A DNA stretch of 64,000 nucleotides, taken from the NCBI GenBank assembly GCA_963781215.1, contig CAWAFE010000006.1:70092-134091 (forward strand), in the 5' to 3' direction. Shown in pieces: positions 1 to 8,413 of the stretch; the first letter of the stretch is position 1, and each line of letters begins with the position of its first letter. The notes beneath the pieces were generated by a model that had not been told where the DNA came from, made no database searches, and saw only the letters and a list, made by a program, of their open reading frames with translations. This DNA comes from AP-15 sp963781215. Its GTDB lineage: Bacteria > Pseudomonadota > Alphaproteobacteria > ATCC43930 > CGMCC-115725. Both the position numbers and the translations under genes were made by a program.

Positions 1-1835
1 TGGTGGCCGAAGCCTATCTGCACGAGCACCAGCAGGCGATTCGCGCCGACGTGCTGGCGATGGCCAACGACCTCAACCGAGATGCGCTCAAGCTGCAGCT
101 GGACCCGAAGAATCTGGAGCAGGTCGTCTCCGCCCAGGCGGCGATGCGCGGACTGACCGAGGCGATGGTCTTCGACCGCGGCGGCCATGTGCTGGCGCGC
201 TCGAGCCTGTCGTTCACGCTCGGTTTCGAGCCGGTGCCGGACGGCGCGATCCGCGTCGCCGACGAAGGCGACGTGGCGATCATGACCAACGACAGTGACG
301 ACCGGGTGCGGGCCTTGGTTCGCCTCAACCAATTCGGCGATGTCTACCTCTATGTCGGCCGCTTCATCGAGCCGCGGGTGCTGAACCACATCGAGGAAAC
401 CCAGCGCGCCGCCGAGCAATACGAGAAGTCGGAGGGGCAGCGCTCGGGCTTTCAGATCACCTTCGCGCTGATTTTCATGATGGTGGCGATGCTGTTCCTG
501 GTCGCGGCGGTGGCGATCGGCATCCATGTCGCGACCAAGCTCGCGGTGCCGATCAGCCGCCTTGCCACCGCGGCCGAGCAGGTGCGCGGCGGCGATCTCG
601 CCGCCCGCGTCCCCGAGGGCGGGAAGGACGACGAGCTTACCTCGCTGAGCCGCGCGTTCAACCGCATGACCAACCAGATCGAAAGCCAGCAGCGCGAGCT
701 CACCGAGGCGAACCGCCAGCTCGACGAGCGGCGACGTTTTACCGAGACGGTACTGACCGGGGTGTCGGCCGGGGTCATCGGGCTCGACCGCCTGGGCCGC
801 GTCAATCTGCCGAACCGCTCGGCGTCGGCGCTGCTCGGGGTCGACCTCGATCAGTCGATCGGCCAGGACCTCGCCGAGGTGGCGCCCGAGATGGCGGCGT
901 TGCTCGACGAAGCCGAGCGCCGCCCGGAGCGGCTGGCCCAGTCGCAGGTGCAGCTGGTCCACGCCAACAGCACCCGCACCCTGCTCGTGCGCATCGCCGC
1001 CGAACACCACGACGAGGAAATCAGCGGCTTTGTCGTCACCTTCGACGACATCACCGAGCTCTTGTCGGCGCAGCGCAAGGCGGCTTGGGCCGATATCGCC
1101 CGCCGCATCGCCCATGAGATCAAGAACCCGCTGACCCCGATCCAGTTGTCGGCCGAGCGGCTGCGTCGACGGTACTTGAAGGAAATCAAGCAAGACCCTG
1201 AAACGTTTGTGATCTGCACCGATACGATCATCCGCCACGTCGGCGACATCGGCCGCATGATCGACGAGTTCTCATCCTTCGCGCGGATGCCTGCCCCGGT
1301 TCTCAAGCCCGAGAATCTGGTCGAGATCGTGCATCGGGCGGTGTTCCTGCAACGCACTGCCCATCCCGAGATCGCCTTCGAGACGAATTTCCCCGCGCGG
1401 CCGGTCGCGGTCAGCTGCGATGCCCGCCTCGTCGGCCAGGCCGTCGTCAACATCGTCAAAAACGCGATCGAAGCGATCGAGGCGCGAATCGCCGAGCACG
1501 GCGCGGACCCGCCCGGGCGGATCCTGGTGTCGGTGACGGAGGCCGACGGCCCGCCGGCGGTGGTCGTCGAGGACAACGGCAAAGGCTTGCCGGAGCAGGG
1601 GCGCGAGCGGCTGACCGAGCCCTACGTCACGACCCGCGCGAAGGGCACCGGGTTGGGGCTCGCCATCGTCAAGAAGATCATGGAAGATCATCAGGGCGAT
1701 CTGGTGCTGGAAGACGGCGAGCCGCTCGGGGCGCGGGTCCGGTTGGTTTTCGCCACCGCCGAGCCGAGGATCGCCGATCGCCCGGACACCGGTGGCCAGC
1801 CGCGGGAATTGAGCACGGTCAGCAATGGCGCATGA
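1..1835 (+). CDS. ntrY: Nitrogen-regulation sensor histidine kinase NtrY (5' end cut by window)
   Basis: Membrane sensor kinase that autophosphorylates and passes phosphate to NtrX, controlling nitrogen and redox-linked genes. The reading frame is open from the window edge, so the N-terminal membrane region is missing; about 610 residues are visible. In order they show one membrane segment (about residues 150-175), a HAMP domain, a PAS domain, a HisKA domain with the phospho-accepting histidine in the RRIAHEIKNPLTPIQ motif (His371 of the visible part), and a HATPase domain with an N box (NIVKNAIEAI) and glycine-rich boxes (DNGKGLP, GTGLGLAIVKK). The stop overlaps the ntrX start by 11 bases, so translation is probably coupled. 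Identification is firm from domain order plus the neighbour. Confidence 0.93.
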   Translation, partial: VAEAYLHEHQQAIRADVLAMANDLNRDALKLQLDPKNLEQVVSAQAAMRGLTEAMVFDRGGHVLARSSLSFTLGFEPVPDGAIRVADEGDVAIMTNDSDDRVRALVRLNQFGDVYLYVGRFIEPRVLNHIEETQRAAEQYEKSEGQRSGFQITFALIFMMVAMLFLVAAVAIGIHVATKLAVPISRLATAAEQVRGGDLAARVPEGGKDDELTSLSRAFNRMTNQIESQQRELTEANRQLDERRRFTETVLTGVSAGVIGLDRLGRVNLPNRSASALLGVDLDQSIGQDLAEVAPEMAALLDEAERRPERLAQSQVQLVHANSTRTLLVRIAAEHHDEEISGFVVTFDDITELLSAQRKAAWADIARRIAHEIKNPLTPIQLSAERLRRRYLKEIKQDPETFVICTDTIIRHVGDIGRMIDEFSSFARMPAPVLKPENLVEIVHRAVFLQRTAHPEIAFETNFPARPVAVSCDARLVGQAVVNIVKNAIEAIEARIAEHGADPPGRILVSVTEADGPPAVVVEDNGKGLPEQGRERLTEPYVTTRAKGTGLGLAIVKKIMEDHQGDLVLEDGEPLGARVRLVFATAEPRIADRPDTGGQPRELSTVSNGA

Positions 1836-3225
1836 CATCCTGATCGTCGACGACGAAGCCGATATCCGCATGCTGATCGGCGGCGTGCTGAAGGACGAGG
1901 GCTACGCGACCCGCGAGGCAGCCGACAGCGCGCAGGCGCTGGCGGCGATGCAGGCCCGGCAGCCGACCCTGGTGATCCTCGACATCTGGCTGCAAGGGAG
2001 CGGGCTCGACGGGATCGAGATATTGAAGCAGCTGCGGGTCGAGATGCCATCGGTGCCGGTGGTTATGATCAGCGGCCACGGCACGATCGAGACCGCGGTC
2101 GAGGCGATCAAGATCGGCGCTTACGACTTCATCGAAAAGCCGTTCAAATCGGATCGCCTGCTATTGGTCGTCGAGCGCGCGATCGAGGCGGCGCTGCTGC
2201 GGCGCGAGAACGAAGAGCTGAAATTGCGCGCCGGCGGCGAGCTCGACCTCGTCGGCGCCTCGGCGTTGGCCAACCAATTGCGCCAGCAGATTGACAAGGC
2301 TGCGCCGACCGGCAGTCGGGTGCTGATCACCGGCCCGCCCGGCGCCGGCAAGGAGGTCGTCGGCCGACTCCTGCATTCACGCTCGCGCCGGGCGAAGGGG
2401 CCGTTTGTCCCGGTTAATTGCGCGACGATGCGACCGGAACGGCTCGAGATCGAGCTGTTCGGGACCGAAACCGGCGGCGATGGCACCCCACGCAAGATCG
2501 GCACTTTCGAGCGCGCCCATGGCGGCACCTTGTTTCTCGACGAGGTCGCCGACATGCCGCTCGAAACCCAGGGCAAGATCGTGCGGGTGCTGCAGGAGCA
2601 GACCTTCGAACGGGTAGGGGGCTCGAACCGGGTCGAGGTCGATGTCCGCGTCGTTGCCTCATCCAACCGCGAGCTCGGCGGCGAGATCGGCGCCGGCCGG
2701 TTTCGCGAGGATCTGTTCTACCGGCTGAGCGTGGTGCCGATCAAAGTCCCGCCGCTGCGCGACCGCCGCGAAGACATCCCGCTGATGGCGCGCCACTTCA
2801 TGACGCGGTCGTCCGAGGCCGCGCGGCTCGCTCCGCGCGAGCTCGGCGAGGACGCCTTGGCGGCGTTGCAGGCCTACACCTGGCCCGGCAATGTCCGGCA
2901 GCTGCGCAACGTCATCGACTGGCTGTTGATCATGGCGCCTGGCGACGCGCGCGAGCCGGTGCGCGCCGACATGTTGCCGAACGAGATCACCGCGATCGCG
3001 CCCACCGTCGTCAAATGGGACAAGGGCGGCGAGATCATGACCCTACCGTTGCGCGACGCGCGCGAGGTGTTCGAGCGCGAGTACCTCTTGGCCCAGGTGA
3101 CCCGTTTCGGCGGCAACATCTCGCGCACCGCCGCCTTTGTCGGGATGGAACGCTCCGCCCTGCACCGCAAGCTGAAATCGCTGGGCGTCTTCGGCAACGA
3201 TCGACCGCTCAAGACCGGCACCTGA
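1825..3225 (+). CDS. ntrX: Nitrogen-regulation response regulator NtrX
   Basis: Response regulator partner of NtrY, 466 residues. The receiver domain carries the phosphorylation aspartate (Asp53, ILDIWLQG) and conserved lysine (Lys105, FIEKPF). It is followed by an AAA+ domain with Walker A (GPPGAGKE) and Walker B (LFLDEV), then a Fis-type helix-turn-helix at the C-terminus (NISRTAAFVGMERSALHRKL). The GAFTGA loop that contacts sigma-54 in NtrC-type activators is absent: after LFGTE the sequence runs TGGDGTPRKIGTF. Alphaproteobacterial NtrX proteins are known for lacking this loop, which supports NtrX over NtrC. The ATG start overlaps the end of ntrY by 11 bases. Confidence 0.95.
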   Translation: MAHDILIVDDEADIRMLIGGVLKDEGYATREAADSAQALAAMQARQPTLVILDIWLQGSGLDGIEILKQLRVEMPSVPVVMISGHGTIETAVEAIKIGAYDFIEKPFKSDRLLLVVERAIEAALLRRENEELKLRAGGELDLVGASALANQLRQQIDKAAPTGSRVLITGPPGAGKEVVGRLLHSRSRRAKGPFVPVNCATMRPERLEIELFGTETGGDGTPRKIGTFERAHGGTLFLDEVADMPLETQGKIVRVLQEQTFERVGGSNRVEVDVRVVASSNRELGGEIGAGRFREDLFYRLSVVPIKVPPLRDRREDIPLMARHFMTRSSEAARLAPRELGEDALAALQAYTWPGNVRQLRNVIDWLLIMAPGDAREPVRADMLPNEITAIAPTVVKWDKGGEIMTLPLRDAREVFEREYLLAQVTRFGGNISRTAAFVGMERSALHRKLKSLGVFGNDRPLKTGT

Positions 3226-3229
3226 GCCG

Positions 3230-4084
3230 ATGTCGCGTGTCGCCTATGTCGACGGGCAATATGTTCCGCATCGCGCGGCGGCGGTGCATATCGAGGACCG
3301 CGGTTACCAGTTCGCCGACGGCGTCTACGAGGTGCTGGCGGTGGTCGGCGGCCATCTCGTCGACGAAGGGCCGCATTTCACCCGGCTGGCGCGGTCGCTG
3401 CGGGAATTGAAGATTCCGGCGCCGATGTCGCAGGCGGCATTGCGCACAGTCATGCGCGAGGTCGTCCGCCGCAACGGCGTGCGCGACGGCATTGTCTATC
3501 TTCAAGTCACCCGCGGCGTAGCACCGCGCGACCATGCCTTCCCGAAAGGAGCGAGGCCGGTGCTGGTCGTGACCTCGCGCCGGAAGAGGCCGGCCGATCC
3601 GCGCCAGGCTGATGACGGCATCGGTGTTATCACGATTCCAGATATTCGCTGGCAGCGTTGTGATATCAAATCAATAGCGCTGTTGCCGAATGTATTGGGT
3701 AAGGAAGAGGCGAGAGCGGCTGGGGCCTATGAGGCTTGGCAGGTCGACCGCGAAGGCCGGGTCAGCGAAGGGACCTCGACCAACGCCTGGATCGTCACCG
3801 CCGATGGTGCGGTCGTCACCCGCCAGGCCGACAGCGCGATACTGAGCGGCGTCACCCGCCTCGCGGTGTTCGACATCATCACCCGCGAAGGCTGCTCCCT
3901 GGTCGAGCGATCGTTCACCGTGGCCGAGGCCAAGGCAGCGCGCGAGGCCTTTTTGACCAGCACCACCGCCGAGCTGTTGCCGATCGTGCGCATCGACGGC
4001 GACCCTGTCGGCGACGGACGGCCGGGGCCGCTCAGCCGCAGGCTGCGGGAATTCTATCTGGCGCACGCGGCCTCGGCATCATGA
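3230..4084 (+). CDS. dat: D-amino acid aminotransferase (class IV PLP enzyme)
   Basis: PLP-dependent transaminase that interconverts D-alanine or D-glutamate with 2-oxo acids, feeding peptidoglycan precursors; cytoplasmic, 284 residues, normal for the family. The PLP lysine is Lys147 in WQRCDIKSIALLPNV. Other family signatures are YVDGQYVPH near the N-terminus, RGYQFADGVYE, and the cofactor-binding stretch VSEGTSTNAWIV. It starts 5 bases after ntrX and its stop overlaps the next gene by ATGA. The ntrX-dat-hfq neighbourhood is conserved in Rhodospirillales. Class IV members include branched-chain transaminases and aminodeoxychorismate lyase, but RCDIKS and the context favour D-amino acid transaminase. 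Confidence 0.9.
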   Translation: MSRVAYVDGQYVPHRAAAVHIEDRGYQFADGVYEVLAVVGGHLVDEGPHFTRLARSLRELKIPAPMSQAALRTVMREVVRRNGVRDGIVYLQVTRGVAPRDHAFPKGARPVLVVTSRRKRPADPRQADDGIGVITIPDIRWQRCDIKSIALLPNVLGKEEARAAGAYEAWQVDREGRVSEGTSTNAWIVTADGAVVTRQADSAILSGVTRLAVFDIITREGCSLVERSFTVAEAKAAREAFLTSTTAELLPIVRIDGDPVGDGRPGPLSRRLREFYLAHAASAS

Positions 4085-4749
4085 GCTCGTCGCCATCGCC
4101 GGCGATCATGAAGCCGCAGGCGATTCTGTTCGACTGGGACAACACGCTGGTTGACAGCTGGGCGACGATCCACGACGCACTCAACATTTGCATGGCAGCG
4201 ATGAAGAAGCCGCTGTGGACGATCGAGGAGACCAGGGAGCGCGTGCGGCTCAGCCTGAGCGAGAGCTTTCCGCACCATTTCGGCGAGCGCTGGGAGGAGG
4301 CCCGCCGGATCTACCTCGACGCCTTCGCCGCGATCCATCTGGAGCGGCTGACGGCGTTGCCTGGCCGCGGCGAATTGCTGCGGGGGCTCGCCGGTAGCGG
4401 CATCTATCTGGGTGTGGTCAGCAACAAGACCGGCAGGCTGCTGCGCCTGGAGACCGAACGGATCGGCTGGTCGGCGCTCTTCGGCAGTGTCATCGGCGCC
4501 GGCGACGCCGCGGCCGACAAGCCTGCCGCAGCACCCGTTCATCTGGCGCTGGATCCGAGCCGGATCGAAGCGGGCGAGGGGGTGTGGCTGGTCGGCGACA
4601 CCGGGGTCGACATGGCCTGCGCCCGCAATGCCGGCTGCGTCGCTGTGCTGCTCGGCGCCGGCGCGGCCGAACCGGAGTTCCGCGACAGCGCGCCGCACCT
4701 CTCGTTCGCCGACCCCGCCGCCCTGTTTCGCTTTGTCCAGGGGTTGTGA
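4081..4749 (+). CDS. HAD-family hydrolase, phosphoglycolate phosphatase-like
   Basis: Predicted small-molecule phosphatase of 222 residues. All four HAD motifs are visible: DWDNTLVDS near the N-terminus (nucleophile and acid aspartates), VVSNK (motif II), a lysine in AADKPAAAP (motif III) and VGDTGVDMACA (motif IV). The helical cap between motifs I and II suggests the phosphoglycolate phosphatase / beta-phosphoglucomutase subgroup. The start chosen is the ATG that overlaps the dat stop as ATGA; the frame is open much further upstream, but that part lies inside dat. Substrate is not determined by the sequence. Confidence 0.85.
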   Translation: MSSSPSPAIMKPQAILFDWDNTLVDSWATIHDALNICMAAMKKPLWTIEETRERVRLSLSESFPHHFGERWEEARRIYLDAFAAIHLERLTALPGRGELLRGLAGSGIYLGVVSNKTGRLLRLETERIGWSALFGSVIGAGDAAADKPAAAPVHLALDPSRIEAGEGVWLVGDTGVDMACARNAGCVAVLLGAGAAEPEFRDSAPHLSFADPAALFRFVQGL

Positions 4750-4862
4750 TTCACCATTGCGAGCCCATGTTCTGACCGGCAGCTCGGCGGCTTCACCCGA
4801 GCTTTCGGCGGTTCGGCGCGAGTTGGGCCGACTCAGCTCCAAGAAGCGAATGGGGGACACCC

Positions 4863-5123
4863 ATGTCTGCGGAGAAATCGCAAAACGTGCAGGACGTGTT
4901 CTTGAACCACGTCCGCAAGAACAAAACCCCGGTAACCGTTTTTCTGGTCAACGGCGTCAAGCTGCAAGGGATCATCACCTGGTTCGACAATTTCTGCGTC
5001 CTGCTGCGGCGGGACGCGCACTCGCAGCTGGTCTACAAGCACGCGATCTCGACGGTGATGCCGGCGCAGCCGATCCAGCTCTTCGAGGGCGGCGAAGCGA
5101 ACCGGGAGTTCGCCGAATCCTGA
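4863..5123 (+). CDS. hfq: RNA chaperone Hfq
   Basis: Hexameric Sm-like RNA chaperone that pairs small RNAs with mRNAs. 86 residues, typical for Alphaproteobacteria. The Sm1 region (VFLNHVRKNKTPVTVFLVNG, then KLQGIITWFDNFCVLL) and the Sm2 signature YKHAISTVMP are both present. It is preceded by a GGGGGA-like ribosome site, lies 113 bases after the HAD gene and directly abuts hflX, the usual hfq-hflX pairing. Confidence 0.97.
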   Translation: MSAEKSQNVQDVFLNHVRKNKTPVTVFLVNGVKLQGIITWFDNFCVLLRRDAHSQLVYKHAISTVMPAQPIQLFEGGEANREFAES

Positions 5124-6451
5124 ACGCTAGAGCCCCCGGGACGGTTGCGGAAGTCGGCTCGACCGGCCGCGCTCTGGTTCTCCATCCGGAGCCGAAATCC
5201 GCGCCCGGCCGGCATGCCGAGGATCCGTCGCGCCGCTCGGTCGAAGCCCGGCTGGAGGAGGCCGTCGGCCTCGCGCGCGCGATTCGGCTCGATGTCGTGC
5301 GCGCCGAGATCGCTCGGATCGAGCGCCCGCGGCCGGGCAGCCTCCTCGGCAGCGGTGCTGTCGAAAATCTCGGCGCTGTGATCGGCGAAAACGAGATTGG
5401 GCTCGTTATCGTCGACGGCACGCTCTCCCCGGTGCAGCAACGCAACCTCGAACGGAGCTGGAAGGCCAAGGTCATCGACCGCACCGGCCTGATCCTCGAA
5501 ATCTTCGGCGCGAGGGCACGAACCCATGAAGGCCGCCTGCAGGTGGAGCTCGCGGCCTTGTCTTATCAACGCTCGCGGCTGGTGCGCTCCTGGACGCATC
5601 TCGAACGCCAGCGCGGCGGCTTCGGCTTCCTCGGCGGCCCCGGCGAAAGCCAGCTCGAAATCGACCGGCGCTTGATTGGCGAGCGCATCGCCCGGCTGAA
5701 GCGCGAGCTCGACGCGACCAGGCGGACGCGCGCCCTGCACCGCGAGGCGCGCCGCCGCGTACCCTATCCGGTGGTCGCGCTGGTCGGCTACACCAATGCC
5801 GGAAAATCTACCCTGTTCAACCGTTTGACTCAGTCCGCCGTGACCGCCGACGCAATGCTGTTCGCGACCCTCGACCCGACCATGCGGCGCCTCGACCTGC
5901 CATCGGGTCGCAAGGCGATCCTGTCGGACACGGTGGGCTTTATCTCCGACCTTCCGACCCATCTCGTCGCCGCTTTCCGCGCGACCCTCGAAGAAGTCAC
6001 CGAAGCCGACATCGTCGTCCATGTCCGCGACGCCCACCATCCGGACAGCGCGGCGCAGCGCGCCGACGTGCTGGCGGTGCTGGCCGATCTCGGCCTCGGC
6101 GAAGGGGCCGAGGACAATCTGATCGAGGCGATGAACAAGATCGACCTCATCGACCCGATGGCTCGGGCGAGCCTCTCCAACCACTCCCTGCGCGACAAGG
6201 AGAGCATCGGCCTGTCGGCGGCGACAGGGGAGGGGTGCGACGCCCTCCTGGGTCTGATCGACCGCCGGCTCGAAAGCGAGATCCGCGCCGTGCGCCTCGA
6301 CATCCCGCTCAGCGACGGCAAGACCCTGGCCTGGATTTACCGACACGGTGAAATCCTCGGCCGACGCGACGACAGCGAGGCCGCCCACCTCTCGGTCCGA
6401 CTGTCGGAAGCCGATCTCGCCCGCCTTCGCCACCAGCAAAGGCTGCATTGA
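5120..6451 (+). CDS. hflX: Ribosome-associated GTPase HflX (start codon uncertain)
   Basis: GTPase that splits or rescues stalled ribosomes. The N-terminal HflX domain includes the glycine-rich LGSGAVENLG stretch and the signature GGFGFLGGPGESQLEID, followed by a coiled-coil linker and a G domain with G1 GYTNAGKST, G3 DTVGFI and G4 NKID. The gene continues in frame upstream through hfq, but between the hfq stop and the conserved N-terminal domain there is no in-frame ATG, GTG or TTG. I propose CTG at 5120, which overlaps the hfq TGA as CTGA and sits about 11 bases after GGGAG. A start inside hfq or a sequence error would be the alternatives. Confidence 0.88.
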   Translation: MNARAPGTVAEVGSTGRALVLHPEPKSAPGRHAEDPSRRSVEARLEEAVGLARAIRLDVVRAEIARIERPRPGSLLGSGAVENLGAVIGENEIGLVIVDGTLSPVQQRNLERSWKAKVIDRTGLILEIFGARARTHEGRLQVELAALSYQRSRLVRSWTHLERQRGGFGFLGGPGESQLEIDRRLIGERIARLKRELDATRRTRALHREARRRVPYPVVALVGYTNAGKSTLFNRLTQSAVTADAMLFATLDPTMRRLDLPSGRKAILSDTVGFISDLPTHLVAAFRATLEEVTEADIVVHVRDAHHPDSAAQRADVLAVLADLGLGEGAEDNLIEAMNKIDLIDPMARASLSNHSLRDKESIGLSAATGEGCDALLGLIDRRLESEIRAVRLDIPLSDGKTLAWIYRHGEILGRRDDSEAAHLSVRLSEADLARLRHQQRLH

Positions 6452-6509
6452 CGCTGCGGCATCCCTTGCGATAACGCTTGACGGTTGATTGCGCGAGGAG
6501 GGGGGCCAC

Positions 6510-6923
6510 ATGAGGTTTCGGGCTTTTACGCTCGGCGCCGTGCTAATGGCCGGTGGTGGGACGATGGCTTCGGCGGCGGTGACAGAGGCGCAATTCCCAC
6601 CGCATACGGTGACCGATCTGATCGCGATCTGCGCGCCGGCCCAGGACGATCCGCTGATGGCCACCGCGCTCGGCTTCTGTCACGGTTTTGCGGAGGGCGC
6701 CGTCATAGTCGAAAGGGCGCACGAGACGCAAAGTGGTGCGCGCAAGCTGTTCTGTCTGCCGACGCCGCGGCCACCTAGAGGCTCCGAGCTGACGAGCTTC
6801 ATTGCCTGGGCAAACGAGCAGCCCGCGCGGCTCGAGATGCCGGCAATAGACGGCATATTTATCTATTTGGCCGGCAAATATCCCTGCCCGGCAGAGGCTC
6901 CGAAGAAGCGGAGAGCACGATGA
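6510..6923 (+). CDS. Secreted Rap1a/Tai-like protein
   Basis: 137-residue predicted periplasmic protein. An N-terminal signal peptide (FTLGAVLMAGGGTMASA) is followed by a pattern that matches the Rap1a/Tai immunity fold: DLIAIC near the start, then FCHGFAEGAV, then FCLP, and finally AGKYPCP with the paired cysteines spaced as in that family. Rap1a proteins are immunity factors against type VI secretion amidases in Serratia, but family members are common in genomes without that role. The ATG at 6510 is preceded by a strong GAGGAGGGGG ribosome site. Its stop overlaps the next gene by ATGA. No effector gene is nearby. Confidence 0.65.
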   Translation: MRFRAFTLGAVLMAGGGTMASAAVTEAQFPPHTVTDLIAICAPAQDDPLMATALGFCHGFAEGAVIVERAHETQSGARKLFCLPTPRPPRGSELTSFIAWANEQPARLEMPAIDGIFIYLAGKYPCPAEAPKKRRAR

Positions 6924-7144
6924 AAAAGCTGATACTGGCGGCGGTCGTGGCATCGTTGCCGCTGGCCGGCTGCTCAGACATGAGCCCGGGCCAGCAGCGC
7001 GCCCTCTCAGGCACGGCGATCGGCGCCGGCGGTGGTGCTGTCATCGGTGCGCTGGCCGGTAACGCCGGTTTGGGCGCCGGTATCGGTGCCGCGGCGGGCC
7101 TCGCCGGCGGGCTCCTGTATAATCAGGCCAGAGGGGGCCAATAG
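6920..7144 (+). CDS. Small glycine-zipper lipoprotein
   Basis: 74-residue outer-envelope lipoprotein. The signal peptide ends in the lipobox LAGC (Cys18 lipidated); Ser follows the cysteine, compatible with outer-membrane sorting. The mature part is dominated by a glycine zipper (GAGGGAVIGALAGNAGLG, repeated GxxxG), like the YMGG/OsmB-type zippers that insert in or associate with membranes. The start overlaps the preceding Rap1a-like gene by ATGA, so the two are probably translated together. Function is unknown. Confidence 0.8.
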   Translation: MKKLILAAVVASLPLAGCSDMSPGQQRALSGTAIGAGGGAVIGALAGNAGLGAGIGAAAGLAGGLLYNQARGGQ

Positions 7145-7151
7145 CCGGCTC

Positions 7152-7625
7152 TCAGCCCTCGCCTCGCTTGGAGTCTCGCCGCACCGCTGCAAGGGCGCAG
7201 CCCGTCAGGAGATGGGTGTGTCCGTCGCGCTTGTCGGGCGCAAAGCCGAGCGATACCCAAAACGGTTCGCTGCCGGCCCCAGCATTGACGGTGATCATCA
7301 GGGTCGGTACAGCGCATTGGTCGAGCAGCATCAAGGCCAATCGGCGCGCAATACCGCTGCGGCGGAAAGGGATGCGTACATAAAAGCGCCGCATGCGAAA
7401 GGCACCTGGGGTGGCCGGCTCGACCGTCAAGCCGCCGATGCCGGCCAAGACTTTGTCCGAATAGGCCGCCAGCAAGGCCTCGCCGTCGCGGTCGAAGCGG
7501 ATCTCGCCATTCGCCCAATCGGTTGCGAGCGTGTCCAGCATCCTGTACTTCTCGGCACGCGCTTCGGCCCGCATGATTTCGAAATCGGCTGGCAGTGCGT
7601 GGATCAGGCGTTCCAGCCGGATCAT
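7152..7625 (-). CDS. GNAT-family N-acetyltransferase
   Basis: Predicted acetyl-CoA-dependent acetyltransferase, 157 residues. The acetyl-CoA loop is recognisable as FRRSGIARRLALML (the R/Q-x-x-G-x-A/G element), preceded by the beta strand MRRFYVRIP and followed by the C-terminal FWVSLGFAPD strand. It is the last of three minus-strand genes; its ATG overlaps the mazG stop by 4 bases. Substrate unknown. Confidence 0.75.
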   Translation of the reverse strand: MIRLERLIHALPADFEIMRAEARAEKYRMLDTLATDWANGEIRFDRDGEALLAAYSDKVLAGIGGLTVEPATPGAFRMRRFYVRIPFRRSGIARRLALMLLDQCAVPTLMITVNAGAGSEPFWVSLGFAPDKRDGHTHLLTGCALAAVRRDSKRGEG

Positions 7626-8413
7626 TTTTCCTGGCGCTTGACCTGCTGCCAGAGTTCTTCGAGCGCGTCGAGATCGGGGCCGGTGCGACGTTCGGCGGCG
7701 AGCGCCTCGACCTTGCGAAAGCGGCGTTCGAACTTTGCCGTCGCGCGGCGCAGCGCCGCTTCGGGATCGATGTCGAGCTTGCGCGCGAGGTTGGCGGCGG
7801 CGAAGAGAATGTCGCCCATCTCGTCCTCGATCTTGTCGCGACCGGCGCCGCCGTCGAGCTCGGCCTCGAGCTCGCCGATTTCCTCTGCGAGCTTGGCCAA
7901 GACCGGCGGCACCTCCGGCCAGTCGAAGCCGATCCGCGCCGCGCGCCGCTGGATTTTCTCGGCCCGCAGCAGTGCCGGCAGCGCTAGCGCCACGCCGTCG
8001 AGCACGCTGTGCGAGACGCCGTCGATTGCGGCGCGGTCACGCCGCTCGGCCGCCTTCTGCTCTTCCCAGGCCTGGGTCTGGGCCGCGGCGGAAGCGATCT
8101 TGGTATCGCCAAAGACATGGGGGTGGCGGCGCACCATCTTGTCGGCAACCGCCTCGGCGACGTCGCCGAAGGCGAAGTGGCCCTTTTCCTCGGCCATGCG
8201 GGCGTGAAAGACGACCTGGAACAAGAGATCGCCGAGCTCGTCCTTCAGCGCCGCCCTGTCGCCGCGCGCGATCGCATCGGCGACCTCATAGGCTTCCTCG
8301 ATTGTATAGGGCGCGATCGTCGCGAAATCCTGCTCGCGGTCCCACGGGCAGCCGCGCTCCGGATCGCGCAGCCGCGCCATGATCGCCAGCAGACGGTCGA
8401 GAGACCCGCTCAT
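7622..8413 (-). CDS. mazG: Nucleoside triphosphate pyrophosphohydrolase MazG
   Basis: House-cleaning enzyme that hydrolyses NTPs to NMP and pyrophosphate. 263 residues with two MazG domains. The N-terminal domain begins LLAIMARLRDPERGCPWD and carries the metal site EEAYEVADAI with KDELGDLLFQVVFHA; the C-terminal domain repeats the pattern as EIGELEAEL and EDEMGDILFAAANLA. The start chosen (ATG, 8413) overlaps the upstream acetyltransferase stop by 4 bases and begins directly before the conserved N-terminus; an upstream in-frame extension is not conserved-looking. Confidence 0.93.
   Translation of the reverse strand: MSGSLDRLLAIMARLRDPERGCPWDREQDFATIAPYTIEEAYEVADAIARGDRAALKDELGDLLFQVVFHARMAEEKGHFAFGDVAEAVADKMVRRHPHVFGDTKIASAAAQTQAWEEQKAAERRDRAAIDGVSHSVLDGVALALPALLRAEKIQRRAARIGFDWPEVPPVLAKLAEEIGELEAELDGGAGRDKIEDEMGDILFAAANLARKLDIDPEAALRRATAKFERRFRKVEALAAERRTGPDLDALEELWQQVKRQEK

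Noticed and set aside
5033..6664. A minus-strand open frame of about 540 codons across hflX
   Set aside because: Antisense to hflX with no recognisable protein features; composition shows it is a shadow of the third-codon GC bias.
6510..6923. Type VI secretion immunity gene
   Set aside because: Fold similarity to Rap1a is visible but no type VI secretion gene or amidase effector is in the window.
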